From positions 992,001 to 1,056,000 of the forward strand of contig NZ_FQWS01000002.1 of assembly GCF_900129745.1 (NCBI RefSeq): a DNA stretch of 64,000 nucleotides, given 5' to 3'. The position numbers were made by a program, and so were the translations under genes. Below, in pieces: positions 49,767-60,642 of this stretch; the stretch's first letter is position 1, and each line of letters starts with the position of its first letter. The notes under the pieces are model-generated. The model saw nothing but the letters and a program-made list of their open reading frames with translations, searched no databases and was not told the DNA's origin. This stretch comes from Winogradskyella jejuensis (GTDB lineage: Bacteria > Bacteroidota > Bacteroidia > Flavobacteriales > Flavobacteriaceae).

Positions 49767-51816
49767 ATTCAGGATATTCAATCCGTAAATGATAAATATT
49801 TGCAAGTTTTAGTTTAAGAACTTTCTTAATGGCTTCAATATCTTTAAATGTAATATCAGCATTTAAAAACTGACCGCTTTCAACTTGTTTGCTTATTATA
49901 TTCTCAACAAACTCATTAATTTTTGTGTTTGTTGGAGATTTTAAGCTTTTTGACGCCGCTTCAACACTATCGCACATCATTAATATAGCCGTCTCTTTAC
50001 TGAAAGGCTTTGGTCCTAAGTATTTAAAATCTTCTTCTTTTGCATCCTCATTACTGGCTTTTCCTTTCATGTAGAAATAGTAAACCGTACTAGTACCATG
50101 ATGGGTTCTTATAAAATCTATAACGCGATCAGGTAAATTATTTTTTTTGGCTATTTCAATACCATCTAAAACATGGTTAATGATTACAGAAGCGCTTTCG
50201 GTTGCAGATAATTCATCATGCGGGTTAATTCCGGTAGACTGGTTTTCTGTAAAAAAGGTAGGATTCTTCATCTTACCAATATCATGATATAGAGCACCCA
50301 CTCTTGCCAACATAGCATTAGCTCCAATTTCGTTAGCAGAAGCTTCAGCTAAATTTGCAACATTTAATGAGTGATGAAAAGTACCTGGAGCTTTGTTAGA
50401 CAATTCCTTTAATAACGCGGTATTGGTATCTGATAATTCTAATAAAGACACATCTGAAACTAAACCAAATAATTTTTCATAAATATATATAAGAGGCTGA
50501 ACAAATAAAGTCGCTAAACCGCCAAGAACAAAAAGACCAAACGTACTCCATTTTATAGTAAATATTTGTCCTTCATGAATAACAAAAAAGGCAAAATAGG
50601 CTATGATATATATAAGTGTAATCTGTCCTACAGAGATAAAAAGATTAGCTCTTTTATATAATTCTGAAACCGTGAGTATAGTTACTATTCCCGCTATGAT
50701 TTGAAGAAACATATACTCGTAACTATTAGGAACTATAAAACCTAATAATAATACCGTAAGTACATGTGCAAACAAACCCAATCTGGCATCAAAAAAGGCT
50801 TTTAATACAAGCGGAAGAATACATAACGGTACAACATACAAGTATTGCGAATTATAGTTTATCACCAATGTGGTGAGCAAAATCATAACTAAAATATTGA
50901 AAAAAATAAAAGTGACTTTAGTATTATTTGCAAAAACACTTGCGCGATACTTTCGTAAAAACAATAATAACATCAAAAGTGCCAATGCAACAAGCAGTGT
51001 GTAAGCCACAATCACCCAATTATAACTTTTGGAACTCCAAACCTGAGATTCGTACTCGGATTTAAGAGAATTAAGTACATTAAACTGATTATCTTCTACG
51101 ACTTGACCTTTAGAAATGATTAAAGTGCCTTCAGAAACTATACCTCTAGTTGGAGACACATTAGCTAATGCCTCCTCTAAAGCACTGTCTGTAAGAGATT
51201 TATTAAAGCTAACGTTTGTCTCAATTAGATTAAAAAACATTGAAACAAAATCGTCTTTATACTTTTCAAGTTTATTCTGTTCCAGCAACTTTTCTAGATA
51301 AGGTCTTATTTGATTTTGTTCAATTAAATCACCAAATTGAATCTTGTCAATTTCTTGATTATTTTCAACGAGAATAACATCTTTACTATCTTCATAATTA
51401 TAAACAGAGTTTAGTATACCATATTTATATAAGTCTTTTAAAGCATTTTGTCCAGTGCTATAAAGCAATACTCTGTCTTCAAAACCAGATACAGAATCTT
51501 TAAATACTGAATTAAATTTAGGTAGATAACTATCCGTTATATTTCGTTTTATATCAGAATTGATGTCAAAATAAACTTCACTTTTATCAGTAACTAACTC
51601 AACTTCTTGATTAATTTGTTCATTAGATTTTTTAATAGCAAAATCAAAAGGAGAATATAAAGTTTCTGATTGCCAAGGTTTTCCTTTTTCGAAAGAGTAC
51701 CTAAACTTCCCTGTCTTTGGAAATAGGTAGACAATAAAAAAAGTTGTACCTAATAAAAGAAGCAACTTATAGATTAGCGCATGATTTCGATACCATTTAT
51801 TTACGAGTTCATTCAT
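49765..51816 (-). CDS. pgpH: 7TM receptor-HD phosphohydrolase (PgpH-like, c-di-AMP phosphodiesterase family)
   Basis: With the ATG at 51816 the protein has 683 residues: one N-terminal helix, a long extracytoplasmic 7TMR-HDED region (about 45-275), seven helices (about 280-460) and a C-terminal HD domain. In the HD domain, His-His-Ser-Leu-Asn-Val-Ala-Asn-Leu and Leu-Tyr-His-Asp-Ile-Gly-Lys (near 508) supply the metal ligands. PgpH proteins degrade c-di-AMP; nucleotide specificity of this homologue cannot be read directly. An upstream Met at 51888 would add a Tyr-rich stretch lacking support. The thiolase gene is divergent. Confidence 0.9.
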   Translation of the reverse strand: MNELVNKWYRNHALIYKLLLLLGTTFFIVYLFPKTGKFRYSFEKGKPWQSETLYSPFDFAIKKSNEQINQEVELVTDKSEVYFDINSDIKRNITDSYLPKFNSVFKDSVSGFEDRVLLYSTGQNALKDLYKYGILNSVYNYEDSKDVILVENNQEIDKIQFGDLIEQNQIRPYLEKLLEQNKLEKYKDDFVSMFFNLIETNVSFNKSLTDSALEEALANVSPTRGIVSEGTLIISKGQVVEDNQFNVLNSLKSEYESQVWSSKSYNWVIVAYTLLVALALLMLLLFLRKYRASVFANNTKVTFIFFNILVMILLTTLVINYNSQYLYVVPLCILPLVLKAFFDARLGLFAHVLTVLLLGFIVPNSYEYMFLQIIAGIVTILTVSELYKRANLFISVGQITLIYIIAYFAFFVIHEGQIFTIKWSTFGLFVLGGLATLFVQPLIYIYEKLFGLVSDVSLLELSDTNTALLKELSNKAPGTFHHSLNVANLAEASANEIGANAMLARVGALYHDIGKMKNPTFFTENQSTGINPHDELSATESASVIINHVLDGIEIAKKNNLPDRVIDFIRTHHGTSTVYYFYMKGKASNEDAKEEDFKYLGPKPFSKETAILMMCDSVEAASKSLKSPTNTKINEFVENIISKQVESGQFLNADITFKDIEAIKKVLKLKLANIYHLRIEYPE

Positions 51817-51930
51817 ATACAACCAAATGTAATAAATATATGTATTTTGGAGTTTGTTTAGGAGATTTTTCGTTATCAAATCTCTCAAAAATCATTAAAT
51901 TCGCAACAGCAAAATTCAAATAAAAGTAAG

Positions 51931-53109
51931 ATGAATAAAGAAGTTGTTATCGTATCGGCTGTTAGAACACCTATTGGTAGTTTTCTTGGTGCCTTATCTA
52001 CTGTAACAGCTCCTAGATTAGGAGCTGCAGCTATAAAAGGTTCTCTAGACAAAATAAATCTGAAACCAGAATTGGTAGAAGAAGTCTTAATGGGTAATGT
52101 TGTACAAGCTGGTACTGGTCAAGCTCCAGCAAGGCAAGCTGCGATATATGCTGGAATTCCTGACACTGTGCCTTGTACAACTGTAAACAAAGTTTGCGCC
52201 TCTGGCATGAAAGCTGTAATGCAAGCTGCACAAGCGATACAACTTGGTGATGCAGAAGTTATTGTTGCAGGCGGTATGGAAAACATGAGTTTAATTCCGC
52301 ATTATTACCATGCACGTTCAGCAACAAAATTTGGATCTGCAACTTTAGAAGATGGTATGCAAAAGGATGGTTTGGTTGATGTTTATGACAAAAATGCTAT
52401 GGGAGTTTGTGCAGATGCTTGTGCAACTGAGTACGAGTTCTCTCGTGAAGACCAAGATGCCTACGCAATTCAATCATACAATAGGTCAAAAGCAGCATGG
52501 GACTCTGGTAAGTTTGATAATGAAGTGATTCCAGTAGAAGTTCCGCAAAGACGTGGAGATGCTATAGTGGTTGATAAAGATCAAGAATATACAAACGTAA
52601 AAATAGAGAAAATTCCGGCTTTACGTCCAGCATTTACAAAAGATGGGACCGTGACAGCTGCTAATGCTTCTACCATTAACGATGGTGCAGCGGCAATGGT
52701 GCTCATGAGTAAAGAAAAAGCTGAAGAATTAGGATTAAAACCTTTAGCAACTATAAAAAGTTATGCTGATGCTGCTCAAGAGCCAAAGTGGTTTACCACA
52801 GCCCCAGCAAAGGCCTTACCAAAAGCTCTTGCCAAAGCTAATCTTACAATAGATGACATAGATTTCTTTGAATTTAATGAAGCTTTTTCTGTAGTAGGAT
52901 TAGCTAATATGAAAATATTAGGCTTAAACGATAGTAATGTTAATGTTAATGGAGGTGCTGTGTCTTTAGGCCATCCACTGGGTTGCTCAGGAGCTAGAAT
53001 ATTAGTAACTCTTATTAATGTATTAGAGCAAAACAATGCCAAATATGGAGCTGCAGCTATATGTAATGGTGGCGGTGGAGCTTCATCATTAGTTCTAGAG
53101 CGCTCATAA
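51931..53109 (+). CDS. Acetyl-CoA C-acetyltransferase (thiolase)
   Basis: A 392-residue thiolase of the normal length. The acyl-accepting cysteine is Cys89 in Val-Asn-Lys-Val-Cys-Ala-Ser-Gly. The second-site Gly-His-Pro-Leu-Gly-Cys-Ser-Gly near residue 350 and Cys-Asn-Gly-Gly-Gly-Gly near residue 380 complete the active site. Asn-Glu-Ala-Phe near residue 315 is also conserved. It condenses two acetyl-CoA or cleaves acetoacetyl-CoA. It is followed after nine bases by an NlpC/P60 gene, so the two are probably co-transcribed though functionally unrelated. Confidence 0.92.
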   Translation: MNKEVVIVSAVRTPIGSFLGALSTVTAPRLGAAAIKGSLDKINLKPELVEEVLMGNVVQAGTGQAPARQAAIYAGIPDTVPCTTVNKVCASGMKAVMQAAQAIQLGDAEVIVAGGMENMSLIPHYYHARSATKFGSATLEDGMQKDGLVDVYDKNAMGVCADACATEYEFSREDQDAYAIQSYNRSKAAWDSGKFDNEVIPVEVPQRRGDAIVVDKDQEYTNVKIEKIPALRPAFTKDGTVTAANASTINDGAAAMVLMSKEKAEELGLKPLATIKSYADAAQEPKWFTTAPAKALPKALAKANLTIDDIDFFEFNEAFSVVGLANMKILGLNDSNVNVNGGAVSLGHPLGCSGARILVTLINVLEQNNAKYGAAAICNGGGGASSLVLERS

Positions 53110-53118
53110 ATAAAACTT

Positions 53119-53868
53119 ATGCAATACGGCATCTGTAATCTTGGTATTGTACCTATGCGTTTTGAGCCGAGCGATAAGTCCGAACTTGTCTCTCAGTTAC
53201 TCTATGGCGAATGTTTTAAAGTTATAGAAAAACGAAAGAAATGGAGCCGTATTAGAGTTTCTTATGATAAGTATGAGGCATGGATTGATAATAAGCAATA
53301 TCTTGAAATTTCTCAAGAGACTTACAATGATATATCAAAGTCTAATACAATTCTATCAGGTGATTTATTAGAGTACGTTTCGGATAAAAACAATAACATC
53401 TATACCATTCCATTAGGCTCGACGCTAAATGGATTAGAAGTTCTTGAACATAATTTTGATGGTAATAGATATGACAAGGTTGAGGATAAATCTCAACTAA
53501 TAAAAACAGCTTTTTTGTATCTAAACTCACCTTATTTATGGGGAGGAAAAACACCTTTTGGTGTTGACTGTTCTGGTTTTACTCAAATGGTATACCGTAT
53601 TAACGGTCACAAGCTTAAACGAGACGCATCTCAACAAGCGACTCAGGGTGACGCGCTTAGCTTTATAGAAGAAAGTGAACCTGGTGATTTAGCTTTTTTT
53701 GATAATGCTGAGGGTGATATTATTCATGTAGGTATAATTATGGAAGACAATTATATTATACATGCTCATGGTAAGGTAAGAATAGACCGCTTAGACCATA
53801 GTGGTATATACAATGTAGAAACTAATACACACACCCATAAACTCAGGGTTATAAAGAAAATTATATAA
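53119..53868 (+). CDS. C40 (NlpC/P60) peptidoglycan endopeptidase with N-terminal SH3-like domain
   Basis: A 249-residue protein. Residues about 1-110 form two SH3-like repeats (Arg-Phe-Glu-Pro-Ser-Asp-Lys-Ser-Glu-Leu-Val-Ser-Gln-Leu-Leu and a Trp-Ser-Arg-Ile-Arg core). The C-terminal NlpC/P60 domain has nucleophile Cys151 in Val-Asp-Cys-Ser-Gly-Phe, and the catalytic His in Ile-Ile-His-Val-Gly-Ile near residue 200 with His in Tyr-Ile-Ile-His-Ala-His. It would cut D-glutamyl-meso-diaminopimelate bonds. No signal peptide is visible, so export is uncertain. Confidence 0.88.
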   Translation: MQYGICNLGIVPMRFEPSDKSELVSQLLYGECFKVIEKRKKWSRIRVSYDKYEAWIDNKQYLEISQETYNDISKSNTILSGDLLEYVSDKNNNIYTIPLGSTLNGLEVLEHNFDGNRYDKVEDKSQLIKTAFLYLNSPYLWGGKTPFGVDCSGFTQMVYRINGHKLKRDASQQATQGDALSFIEESEPGDLAFFDNAEGDIIHVGIIMEDNYIIHAHGKVRIDRLDHSGIYNVETNTHTHKLRVIKKII

Positions 53869-53901
53869 AAAAAGCGGTCAAAAATTTGACCGCTTTTTTT
53901 T
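53867..53901. terminator. Bidirectional intrinsic terminator
   Basis: A long near-perfect palindrome (AAAAAGCGGTCAAA/TTTGACCGCTTTTT) with a short loop, between the converging NlpC/P60 and TPR genes. Confidence 0.93.
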
Positions 53902-53915
53902 AAGATTTAATTCTA

Positions 53916-55193
53916 TTAGTTGCCAGAAGCTTCCATGTCCGCAACTTTTTGCTTCATCTCTTTATATTTGTCTGTCATAAAAGCAGCACTATACAAGTCT
54001 CTTAAATACTTACCTGTAGCTAAATCTGGTTTAAGCTCAAATGCTTTTTCAATAAAAGGTATAGCTTCTTTATATAATTCTAAACGCTTGTCTCTTAACA
54101 CATCGTAACGTGCATTATCAGCCGCAGAATTCCCCAGACTATTCATTTCCTCAACAATAGCTTTATCATCATCTAATAATAATGCACCCATGTTTAGATA
54201 TGGCTCAGAAAGTTTTTCATCTGCGTCCATTGCCTGCTTAAAATATTCTTTTGCCATTTCATTTTCAGAAATCTCCATTGCAAAAATCCCAAAGTTCATA
54301 AGGTTTATTGCATCTCCTTTTATTAAGCTGTTAGCACTTTCTAATAAAGGTTTAATTTTTTCATTTTGATTAGAAGCCAAATATGCTTTAGCCTCTGCTA
54401 TTACCAATTGCATGTCATCAGGATTAAACTTTTTAGCTTGTGCAATTAATTCCAAAGCTTTATCTGCCTTATCTTGACTAGAATAAATTAAAGCCATATA
54501 TCTAAGTATTTCTCCTTGTTTTGAAGGCAGTTTCTTATCCTTTGGTGCAATATACTGCTTAGATTTTACTGCTGCATCTCTCAATTGTTTACTGTTAAAA
54601 ATTTCTTCTTTACCAGTCTCTTTAAGAGTAGCAACGTATTGAGTAGAAACACCTTGATAATTTAAATCTTGAAGTTGCTCATAATATCCTAATGATTTTT
54701 CATATTTCTGTGCATTCAAATAAGACGATGCAGCAGCATAAAGATATAAAGTGTCTGATGGTGAAAGAGTATAAGCTCTGTGAAATTTGGCACCTGCTAA
54801 TTCGTTTTGACCTCTTCGTGATGCTTCATAAGCAGATTGCACAACAGATTCAAGTATTCTACTTTTAATAGAAATGGCATCAGACTTATATTTAGACTTA
54901 CCTGTCTTTTCATCTAAAGTCATTAGGTCTTCTACTGCTTGTAATGCAGCATCAACATCAGTGTCTGCAATTGCACCATTAGAGAATAAAGACTTAGCTT
55001 TTAAGAAATAAAATTTGTCTTTAGTTTTATCGTCCATATTGGCTAACAAGGACTCAGCTGCGGCAACACTAGCTTTTGCAGTGCCAAAATCGTTATTTTT
55101 TAGTGCTTTTTCTATAGCCTTAATCTCGTTTTTCTGTGCAAACGACATCGTGCTAATAACAACAGCACAAATTAAAGTTATAATTTTTTTCAT
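53916..55193 (-). CDS. Secreted tetratricopeptide-repeat protein
   Basis: A 425-residue protein with a signal peptide (Lys-Lys-Ile, hydrophobic core, Met-Ser-Phe-Ala-Gln, cleavage near residue 19). Repeated helix pairs follow, with TPR-like spacing of Ala/Gly/Tyr (for example Tyr-Leu-Tyr-Ala-Ala-Ala-Ser-Ser-Tyr-Leu-Asn-Ala, Lys-Ala-Leu-Glu-Leu-Ile-Ala-Gln-Ala, and Pro-Tyr-Leu-Asn-Met-Gly-Ala-Leu-Leu). It is likely a periplasmic scaffold. Its gene follows gyrA by 25 bases, a pairing common in Flavobacteria. Partner unknown. Confidence 0.82.
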   Translation of the reverse strand: MKKIITLICAVVISTMSFAQKNEIKAIEKALKNNDFGTAKASVAAAESLLANMDDKTKDKFYFLKAKSLFSNGAIADTDVDAALQAVEDLMTLDEKTGKSKYKSDAISIKSRILESVVQSAYEASRRGQNELAGAKFHRAYTLSPSDTLYLYAAASSYLNAQKYEKSLGYYEQLQDLNYQGVSTQYVATLKETGKEEIFNSKQLRDAAVKSKQYIAPKDKKLPSKQGEILRYMALIYSSQDKADKALELIAQAKKFNPDDMQLVIAEAKAYLASNQNEKIKPLLESANSLIKGDAINLMNFGIFAMEISENEMAKEYFKQAMDADEKLSEPYLNMGALLLDDDKAIVEEMNSLGNSAADNARYDVLRDKRLELYKEAIPFIEKAFELKPDLATGKYLRDLYSAAFMTDKYKEMKQKVADMEASGN

Positions 55194-55218
55194 TTTAAAA
55201 ATTTATTTTTAGTTAATC

Positions 55219-57747
55219 TTAGTTTTCAGTTTCGTTATTATCAATAGCCGTGCCATTTTCTGAAACATCAGTATTTTCAATACCTTCAGCCTCTACTTCT
55301 GGTTCTTCATCATCTTTCATCACTTTTGCAACAGCTGCAATTGAATCATTACCCTTGAGATTAATTAGTTTAACACCTTGAGTAGCTCTTCCCATAACGC
55401 GCAAATCTGATACTTCCATACGAATAGCTATTCCTGACTTATTAATAATCATTAAGTCATCTTCATCAGTAACATTCTTAATTGCTACTAAGTTACCAGT
55501 TTTTTCTGTAATAGAAATCGTCTTTACACCTTTTCCACCACGGTTAGTAATGCGGTAATCTTCTAAACTAGATCGTTTACCATAACCGTTTTCAGATACG
55601 ACAAGTATGTTACTCTCCATGTCATTAACTGCAATCATACCAATAACTTCATCTTTATCATGCTGAAGTGTGATACCTCTTACACCTGAAGCATTACGAC
55701 CCATTGGGCGTGTTTTGGCTTCTTCAAATCGTATGGCTTTACCCGAACGTAATGCCAACATCACCTGACTTTCGCCTGTGGTTAATTTAGCTTCTAATAA
55801 CTCGTCGTTTTCTTTAATGGTAATAGCGTTAATACCATTGGTTCTTGGACGAGAATATTGCTCAAGAGATGTCTTCTTAACCTGACCATTTTTAGTGGCC
55901 ATAATTACATAATGGTTATTAATGTACTCCTCATCTTTTAAATCTTGAGTACAAATAAATGCCATTACCTTATCATCTTGTTCAATATTAATGAGATTCT
56001 GAATAGCTCTACCTTTAGAGGTTTTACTACCTTCAGGGATTTCATAAACACGCATCCAGAAACATTTTCCTTTTTGTGTGAAAAACAGCATGTATTGATG
56101 GTTTGTACCCACAAACAAATGCTCTAAGAAATCTTCATTACGAGTAGTAGAAGCTTTTTGACCAACTCCTCCTCTATTTTGAGTCTTGTATTCTGTTAAA
56201 GATGTTCGCTTGATATAGCCTGCATGAGAAATAGTAATAACTACCTTTTCATCCGGAATCATATCTTCGATGCTTAAGTCTCCACCAGCATATTCGATAT
56301 TAGAACGACGCTCATCACCATATTTAGACTGAACTTCTCTTAATTCTTCTTTAATGATATCCATACGACGCTCTTTCTTCTCTAAAATATCTTTGAGGTC
56401 TTCTATGGTTTTCATTAATTCTTCGTACTCAGCACGTAGCTTATCTTGTTCAAGACCTGTTAACTGACGTAATCGCATTTCTACGATAGCCTTAGCTTGT
56501 AATTCAGATAGCTTGAAACGTTCAATTAACTTATTACGAGCTTCGTCTGCATTTGCACTTGCACGGATTAGTGCAATAACTTCATCAATATTATCTGAGG
56601 CTATAATTAATCCTTCAAGGATATGGGCACGTTCTTCAGCTTTCTTTAATTCGTATTTCGTACGTCTTACAACAACTTCGTGTCTGTGCTCAACAAAATG
56701 ATGAATTAAATCTTTTAAATTCAACATCTCTGGTCTACCATTTACAAGTGCAATGTTATTTACACTAAAAGAAGACTGTAATGCTGTATACTTGTATAAT
56801 TTGTTAAGAACGATATTTGGAATAGCGTCACGCTTTAAAACGTAAACAATACGCATTCCATTTCTATCAGATTCATCACGAATCGTAGAAATACCATCAA
56901 TTTTCTTATCATTGATTAAATCGGCAGTTTTTTTAATCATATCTGCCTTGTTCACTTGATATGGAATTTCGTTTACGATAATACATTCTCTACCGTTAAC
57001 TTCTTCAATGTTAGCTTTACCTCTTAGAACAACTCTACCACGACCTGTATGAAATGCTTCTTTAACACCATCATAACCATAGATTGTTCCTCCTGTTGGG
57101 AAATCTGGCGCTTTGATGTGCTGCATTAATTCATCAATTTCAATGTCATTATTCTCAATATATGCAACAGTACCATCTACAACCTCAGTTAAGTTATGAG
57201 GCGGCATGTTTGTGGCCATACCTACTGCGATACCTGAAGCTCCATTTACTAAAAGACCAGGAATACGTGTGGGTAAAACTGTAGGCTCTTTTAAGGTATC
57301 GTCAAAATTTAGTTTGTGGTCTACAGTATCTTTATCTATATCTGCCAACATGTCCTCAGAAATCTTTTGCATACGCGCTTCTGTGTAACGCATTGCCGCA
57401 GGACTATCACCATCAATAGAACCAAAATTTCCTTGGCCATCTACAAGTAAGTAACGTAAGCTCCAATCTTGCGCCATACGTACCATAGTGTCATACACCG
57501 AAGTATCGCCATGTGGGTGATATTTACCTAATACTTCACCAACAATTCTTGCTGATTTTTTATGTGCTGTATTTGCTCTAACTCCTAGTTCGTGCATACC
57601 GTAAAGAACACGTCTATGCACAGGTTTTAATCCATCCCTCACGTCCGGTAATGCACGTGACACAATGACCGACATCGAATAATCGATGTAAGCCGATTTC
57701 ATTTCATCTTCAATGTTAATAGGGATTAATTTTTCGCCTTCTGCCAT
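55219..57747 (-). CDS. gyrA: DNA gyrase subunit A
   Basis: An 842-residue protein. The winged-helix DNA-breakage domain has His-Pro-His-Gly-Asp near residue 78 and the active-site Tyr121 in Met-Arg-Tyr-Thr-Glu-Ala-Arg. At the position equivalent to E. coli Ser83 it carries Thr, and Asp87 is retained. The C-terminal beta-pinwheel holds a GyrA-box-like Thr-Asn-Arg-Gly-Gly-Lys-Gly near residue 735, separating it from ParC. The last 50 residues are an acidic Glu/Asp tail. It heads a gyrA-TPR unit and is divergent from clpC. Confidence 0.95.
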   Translation of the reverse strand: MAEGEKLIPINIEDEMKSAYIDYSMSVIVSRALPDVRDGLKPVHRRVLYGMHELGVRANTAHKKSARIVGEVLGKYHPHGDTSVYDTMVRMAQDWSLRYLLVDGQGNFGSIDGDSPAAMRYTEARMQKISEDMLADIDKDTVDHKLNFDDTLKEPTVLPTRIPGLLVNGASGIAVGMATNMPPHNLTEVVDGTVAYIENNDIEIDELMQHIKAPDFPTGGTIYGYDGVKEAFHTGRGRVVLRGKANIEEVNGRECIIVNEIPYQVNKADMIKKTADLINDKKIDGISTIRDESDRNGMRIVYVLKRDAIPNIVLNKLYKYTALQSSFSVNNIALVNGRPEMLNLKDLIHHFVEHRHEVVVRRTKYELKKAEERAHILEGLIIASDNIDEVIALIRASANADEARNKLIERFKLSELQAKAIVEMRLRQLTGLEQDKLRAEYEELMKTIEDLKDILEKKERRMDIIKEELREVQSKYGDERRSNIEYAGGDLSIEDMIPDEKVVITISHAGYIKRTSLTEYKTQNRGGVGQKASTTRNEDFLEHLFVGTNHQYMLFFTQKGKCFWMRVYEIPEGSKTSKGRAIQNLINIEQDDKVMAFICTQDLKDEEYINNHYVIMATKNGQVKKTSLEQYSRPRTNGINAITIKENDELLEAKLTTGESQVMLALRSGKAIRFEEAKTRPMGRNASGVRGITLQHDKDEVIGMIAVNDMESNILVVSENGYGKRSSLEDYRITNRGGKGVKTISITEKTGNLVAIKNVTDEDDLMIINKSGIAIRMEVSDLRVMGRATQGVKLINLKGNDSIAAVAKVMKDDEEPEVEAEGIENTDVSENGTAIDNNETEN

Positions 57748-58006
57748 ATTATAAATGTTAATTTATTTACTTAATTTTCGTAACGTGCTAATATATGAAT
57801 TTCATTAGGTTTAGTCGTGTATTCAAACGGTTCTTTTGAGGGTATTTATTAACAATTTTTAACGCTAAAATCGTTAATAAGTATCTTACCCAATATTTTG
57901 TTTTACAGTCCTTTTTTAGTCTATTCGTTAATTTCATATTAATAAGGTATAGTTTTTGCCCTATTGTTATTGAATTTATTATTTTTAATGCAGAACGAAT
58001 TTTAAT

Positions 58007-60565
58007 ATGGACGATAATTTTTCACCTAGAGTTAAAGATGTAATTGCCTACAGTAAAGAAGAAGCTTTACGGTTAGGGCACGACTTTATTGGAACTGAGC
58101 ATTTAATGCTTGGCTTGCTACGTGATGGCAATGGCAAGGCTATAGATATTTTAAATTCTTTAGATGTAGACTTAAATCATCTGCGTCGTAAAGTCGAGAT
58201 TTTAAGCCCTGCAAATCCAAATATTTCAGTAACATCTAACGAAAAGAAAAACTTGCACCTCACCAGACAAGCTGAGCGTGCGTTAAAGACTACTTTTTTA
58301 GAAGCTAAACTTTTTCAGAGTACGTCTATAAATACTGCACATTTATTATTGTGCATTTTGCGAAACGAAAACGACCCAACAACTAAACTTTTAAATAAGC
58401 TAAAGGTCGATTATGATAACACTAAAGAAGAATTTAAATCTATGATAACAAACGATGACGATTTCTTAGAAACACCAAAAGCAGAATCATTTTCTGATGA
58501 CGATATGAATGAAGCAGAAGACAATGAAAAACAAAATCCTTTTGGTGGAACATCTCAAAAAGGTAACAAAAAGTCTAAAACACCTGTTTTAGACAACTTT
58601 GGGAGAGATTTAACGGTATTAGCCGAAGAAGGGAAATTAGACCCTGTAGTAGGACGTGAAGAAGAAATACAGCGTGTTTCTCAGATACTTAGCAGACGTA
58701 AAAAGAACAATCCGCTACTTATCGGTGAGCCTGGCGTAGGTAAATCTGCCATTGCAGAAGGCTTGGCTTTGCGTATTGTAAAACGAAAAGTATCGCGCAC
58801 ACTATTTAATAAACGTGTTGTTACGCTTGACCTTGCTAGTTTAGTTGCAGGCACAAAATATAGAGGTCAGTTTGAAGAACGTATGAAAGCAGTAATGAAC
58901 GAGCTCGAAAAAAATGATGATATTATACTCTTCATTGACGAGATTCATACCATAGTTGGAGCTGGTGGAGCTACAGGAAGTTTAGATGCTTCTAATATGT
59001 TTAAACCTGCACTTGCTAGAGGTGAAATTCAATGTGTCGGTGCTACCACTCTAGACGAGTACAGACAATACATAGAGAAAGATGGTGCTTTAGAACGTCG
59101 TTTCCAAAAGGTACTAGTAGAGCCAACTAGCGTTGAGCAGACTATTGAAATACTTAATAACATTAAAGGTAAATACGAAGAGCATCACAATGTTGATTAT
59201 ACAGATGAAGCTATAGAAGCTTGTGTTAAGCTTACCAACCGTTACATGACGGAGCGTTTTTTACCAGACAAAGCTATTGATGCTTTAGACGAAGCAGGTT
59301 CTCGTGTGCATATCACAAACATTGATGTGCCAAAGCAAATTATTGAGTTAGAGAAAAAACTCGAAGAAGTAAGAGAAACTAAAAACTCTGTGGTTAAGAA
59401 ACAGAAGTATGAAGAAGCGGCTAAACTTAGAGATGATGAAAAACGACTCGAGAAAGATTTAGCATTAGCTCAAGAAAAATGGGAGGACGAAACAAAGCTT
59501 CATCGCGAAGTTGTGACTGAAGAAAATGTAGCTGATGTCATCTCTATGATGACAGGTATACCTGTAAATAAAATTGCTCAAACTGAGATTAATAAACTTG
59601 CTGAATTACCAAACCTTATTAAAGGTCGCGTTATTGGCCAAGATGATGCTGTGAAAAAGGTTGTAAAAGCTATTCAACGCAATAGAGCTGGTTTAAAAGA
59701 CCCTGACAAACCAATAGGTTCTTTTATCTTCTTAGGACAGACAGGTGTTGGTAAGACGCAGTTAGCTAAAGTTTTAGCAAACGAGCTATTTGATAACGAC
59801 GATGCACTCATTAGAATTGACATGAGTGAATACATGGAGAAATTTGCCATTTCACGCTTAATAGGTGCACCTCCAGGCTACGTAGGTTACGAAGAAGGTG
59901 GTCAGTTAACAGAAAAAGTACGTCGCAAGCCTTATGCGGTTGTTTTACTCGATGAAATTGAGAAAGCACATCCAGATGTATTTAATATGCTATTACAAGT
60001 TCTGGATGACGGATATCTGACAGACAGCTTAGGACGCAAAATCGATTTTAGAAATACCATAATTATAATGACTTCTAATATTGGTGCGCGTAAGCTAAAA
60101 GATTTTGGTACTGGTGTAGGATTTGGTACAGCTGCAAAAGAATCACAAGCTGCAGACCATGCTAAAGGCATTATAGAAAACGCCCTTAAAAAAGCATTTG
60201 CACCAGAATTCTTAAACAGAATTGACGATGTCGTTGTGTTTAATACGCTTGAAAAAGAAGACATCAACAAAATTATTGATATTGAATTAGTGAAATTAGT
60301 TAAGCGTATAAGTGGTTTAGGTTACGAGCTTAAACTTTCTGCTAAAGCTAAAGATTACATTGCTGAAAAAGGTTTTGATTCTCAATACGGCGCAAGACCT
60401 TTAAAGCGCGCAATTCAGAAATATATTGAAGACGCTTTAGCCGAAGAAATCATTGCTTCAAAAATTCAAGAAGGTGATACAATTTCTATGGATTTAGATG
60501 AAAAGAATGATGTTTTAAAGATAAAAGTGAAGAAATCTGAAGAGAAACCTACTGAGGAATCTTAA
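58007..60565 (+). CDS. clpC: ATP-dependent Clp protease ATPase subunit ClpC
   Basis: An 852-residue Hsp100 chaperone. Two Clp-N repeats occupy about 5-150 (Arg-Leu-Gly-His-Asp-Phe-Ile-Gly-Thr-Glu-His). AAA module 1 has Walker A Gly-Glu-Pro-Gly-Val-Gly-Lys-Ser at about 240 and Phe-Ile-Asp-Glu-Ile-His. A UVR-like middle domain (Lys-Tyr-Glu-Glu-Ala-Ala-Lys-Leu-Arg-Asp) near 465 identifies ClpC rather than ClpA. AAA module 2 has Gly-Gln-Thr-Gly-Val-Gly-Lys-Thr at about 577. A ClpP-binding loop is expected after the second Walker region. It unfolds proteins for ClpP; no clpP is nearby. Confidence 0.95.
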   Translation: MDDNFSPRVKDVIAYSKEEALRLGHDFIGTEHLMLGLLRDGNGKAIDILNSLDVDLNHLRRKVEILSPANPNISVTSNEKKNLHLTRQAERALKTTFLEAKLFQSTSINTAHLLLCILRNENDPTTKLLNKLKVDYDNTKEEFKSMITNDDDFLETPKAESFSDDDMNEAEDNEKQNPFGGTSQKGNKKSKTPVLDNFGRDLTVLAEEGKLDPVVGREEEIQRVSQILSRRKKNNPLLIGEPGVGKSAIAEGLALRIVKRKVSRTLFNKRVVTLDLASLVAGTKYRGQFEERMKAVMNELEKNDDIILFIDEIHTIVGAGGATGSLDASNMFKPALARGEIQCVGATTLDEYRQYIEKDGALERRFQKVLVEPTSVEQTIEILNNIKGKYEEHHNVDYTDEAIEACVKLTNRYMTERFLPDKAIDALDEAGSRVHITNIDVPKQIIELEKKLEEVRETKNSVVKKQKYEEAAKLRDDEKRLEKDLALAQEKWEDETKLHREVVTEENVADVISMMTGIPVNKIAQTEINKLAELPNLIKGRVIGQDDAVKKVVKAIQRNRAGLKDPDKPIGSFIFLGQTGVGKTQLAKVLANELFDNDDALIRIDMSEYMEKFAISRLIGAPPGYVGYEEGGQLTEKVRRKPYAVVLLDEIEKAHPDVFNMLLQVLDDGYLTDSLGRKIDFRNTIIIMTSNIGARKLKDFGTGVGFGTAAKESQAADHAKGIIENALKKAFAPEFLNRIDDVVVFNTLEKEDINKIIDIELVKLVKRISGLGYELKLSAKAKDYIAEKGFDSQYGARPLKRAIQKYIEDALAEEIIASKIQEGDTISMDLDEKNDVLKIKVKKSEEKPTEES

Positions 60566-60586
60566 TTTTTTTATTTATAAATTTTG

Positions 60587-60631
60587 AAAAGCCATTTCTC
60601 CCGGCACCTCAGGATGAAATGGCTTTTTTTA
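60587..60631. terminator. Intrinsic terminator after clpC
   Basis: A perfect 12-bp stem AAAAGCCATTTC/GAAATGGCTTTT around a 17-base GC-rich loop, followed by T residues. It also serves the converging gene ending at 60643. Confidence 0.9.
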
Positions 60632-60642
60632 TTTCATTAATC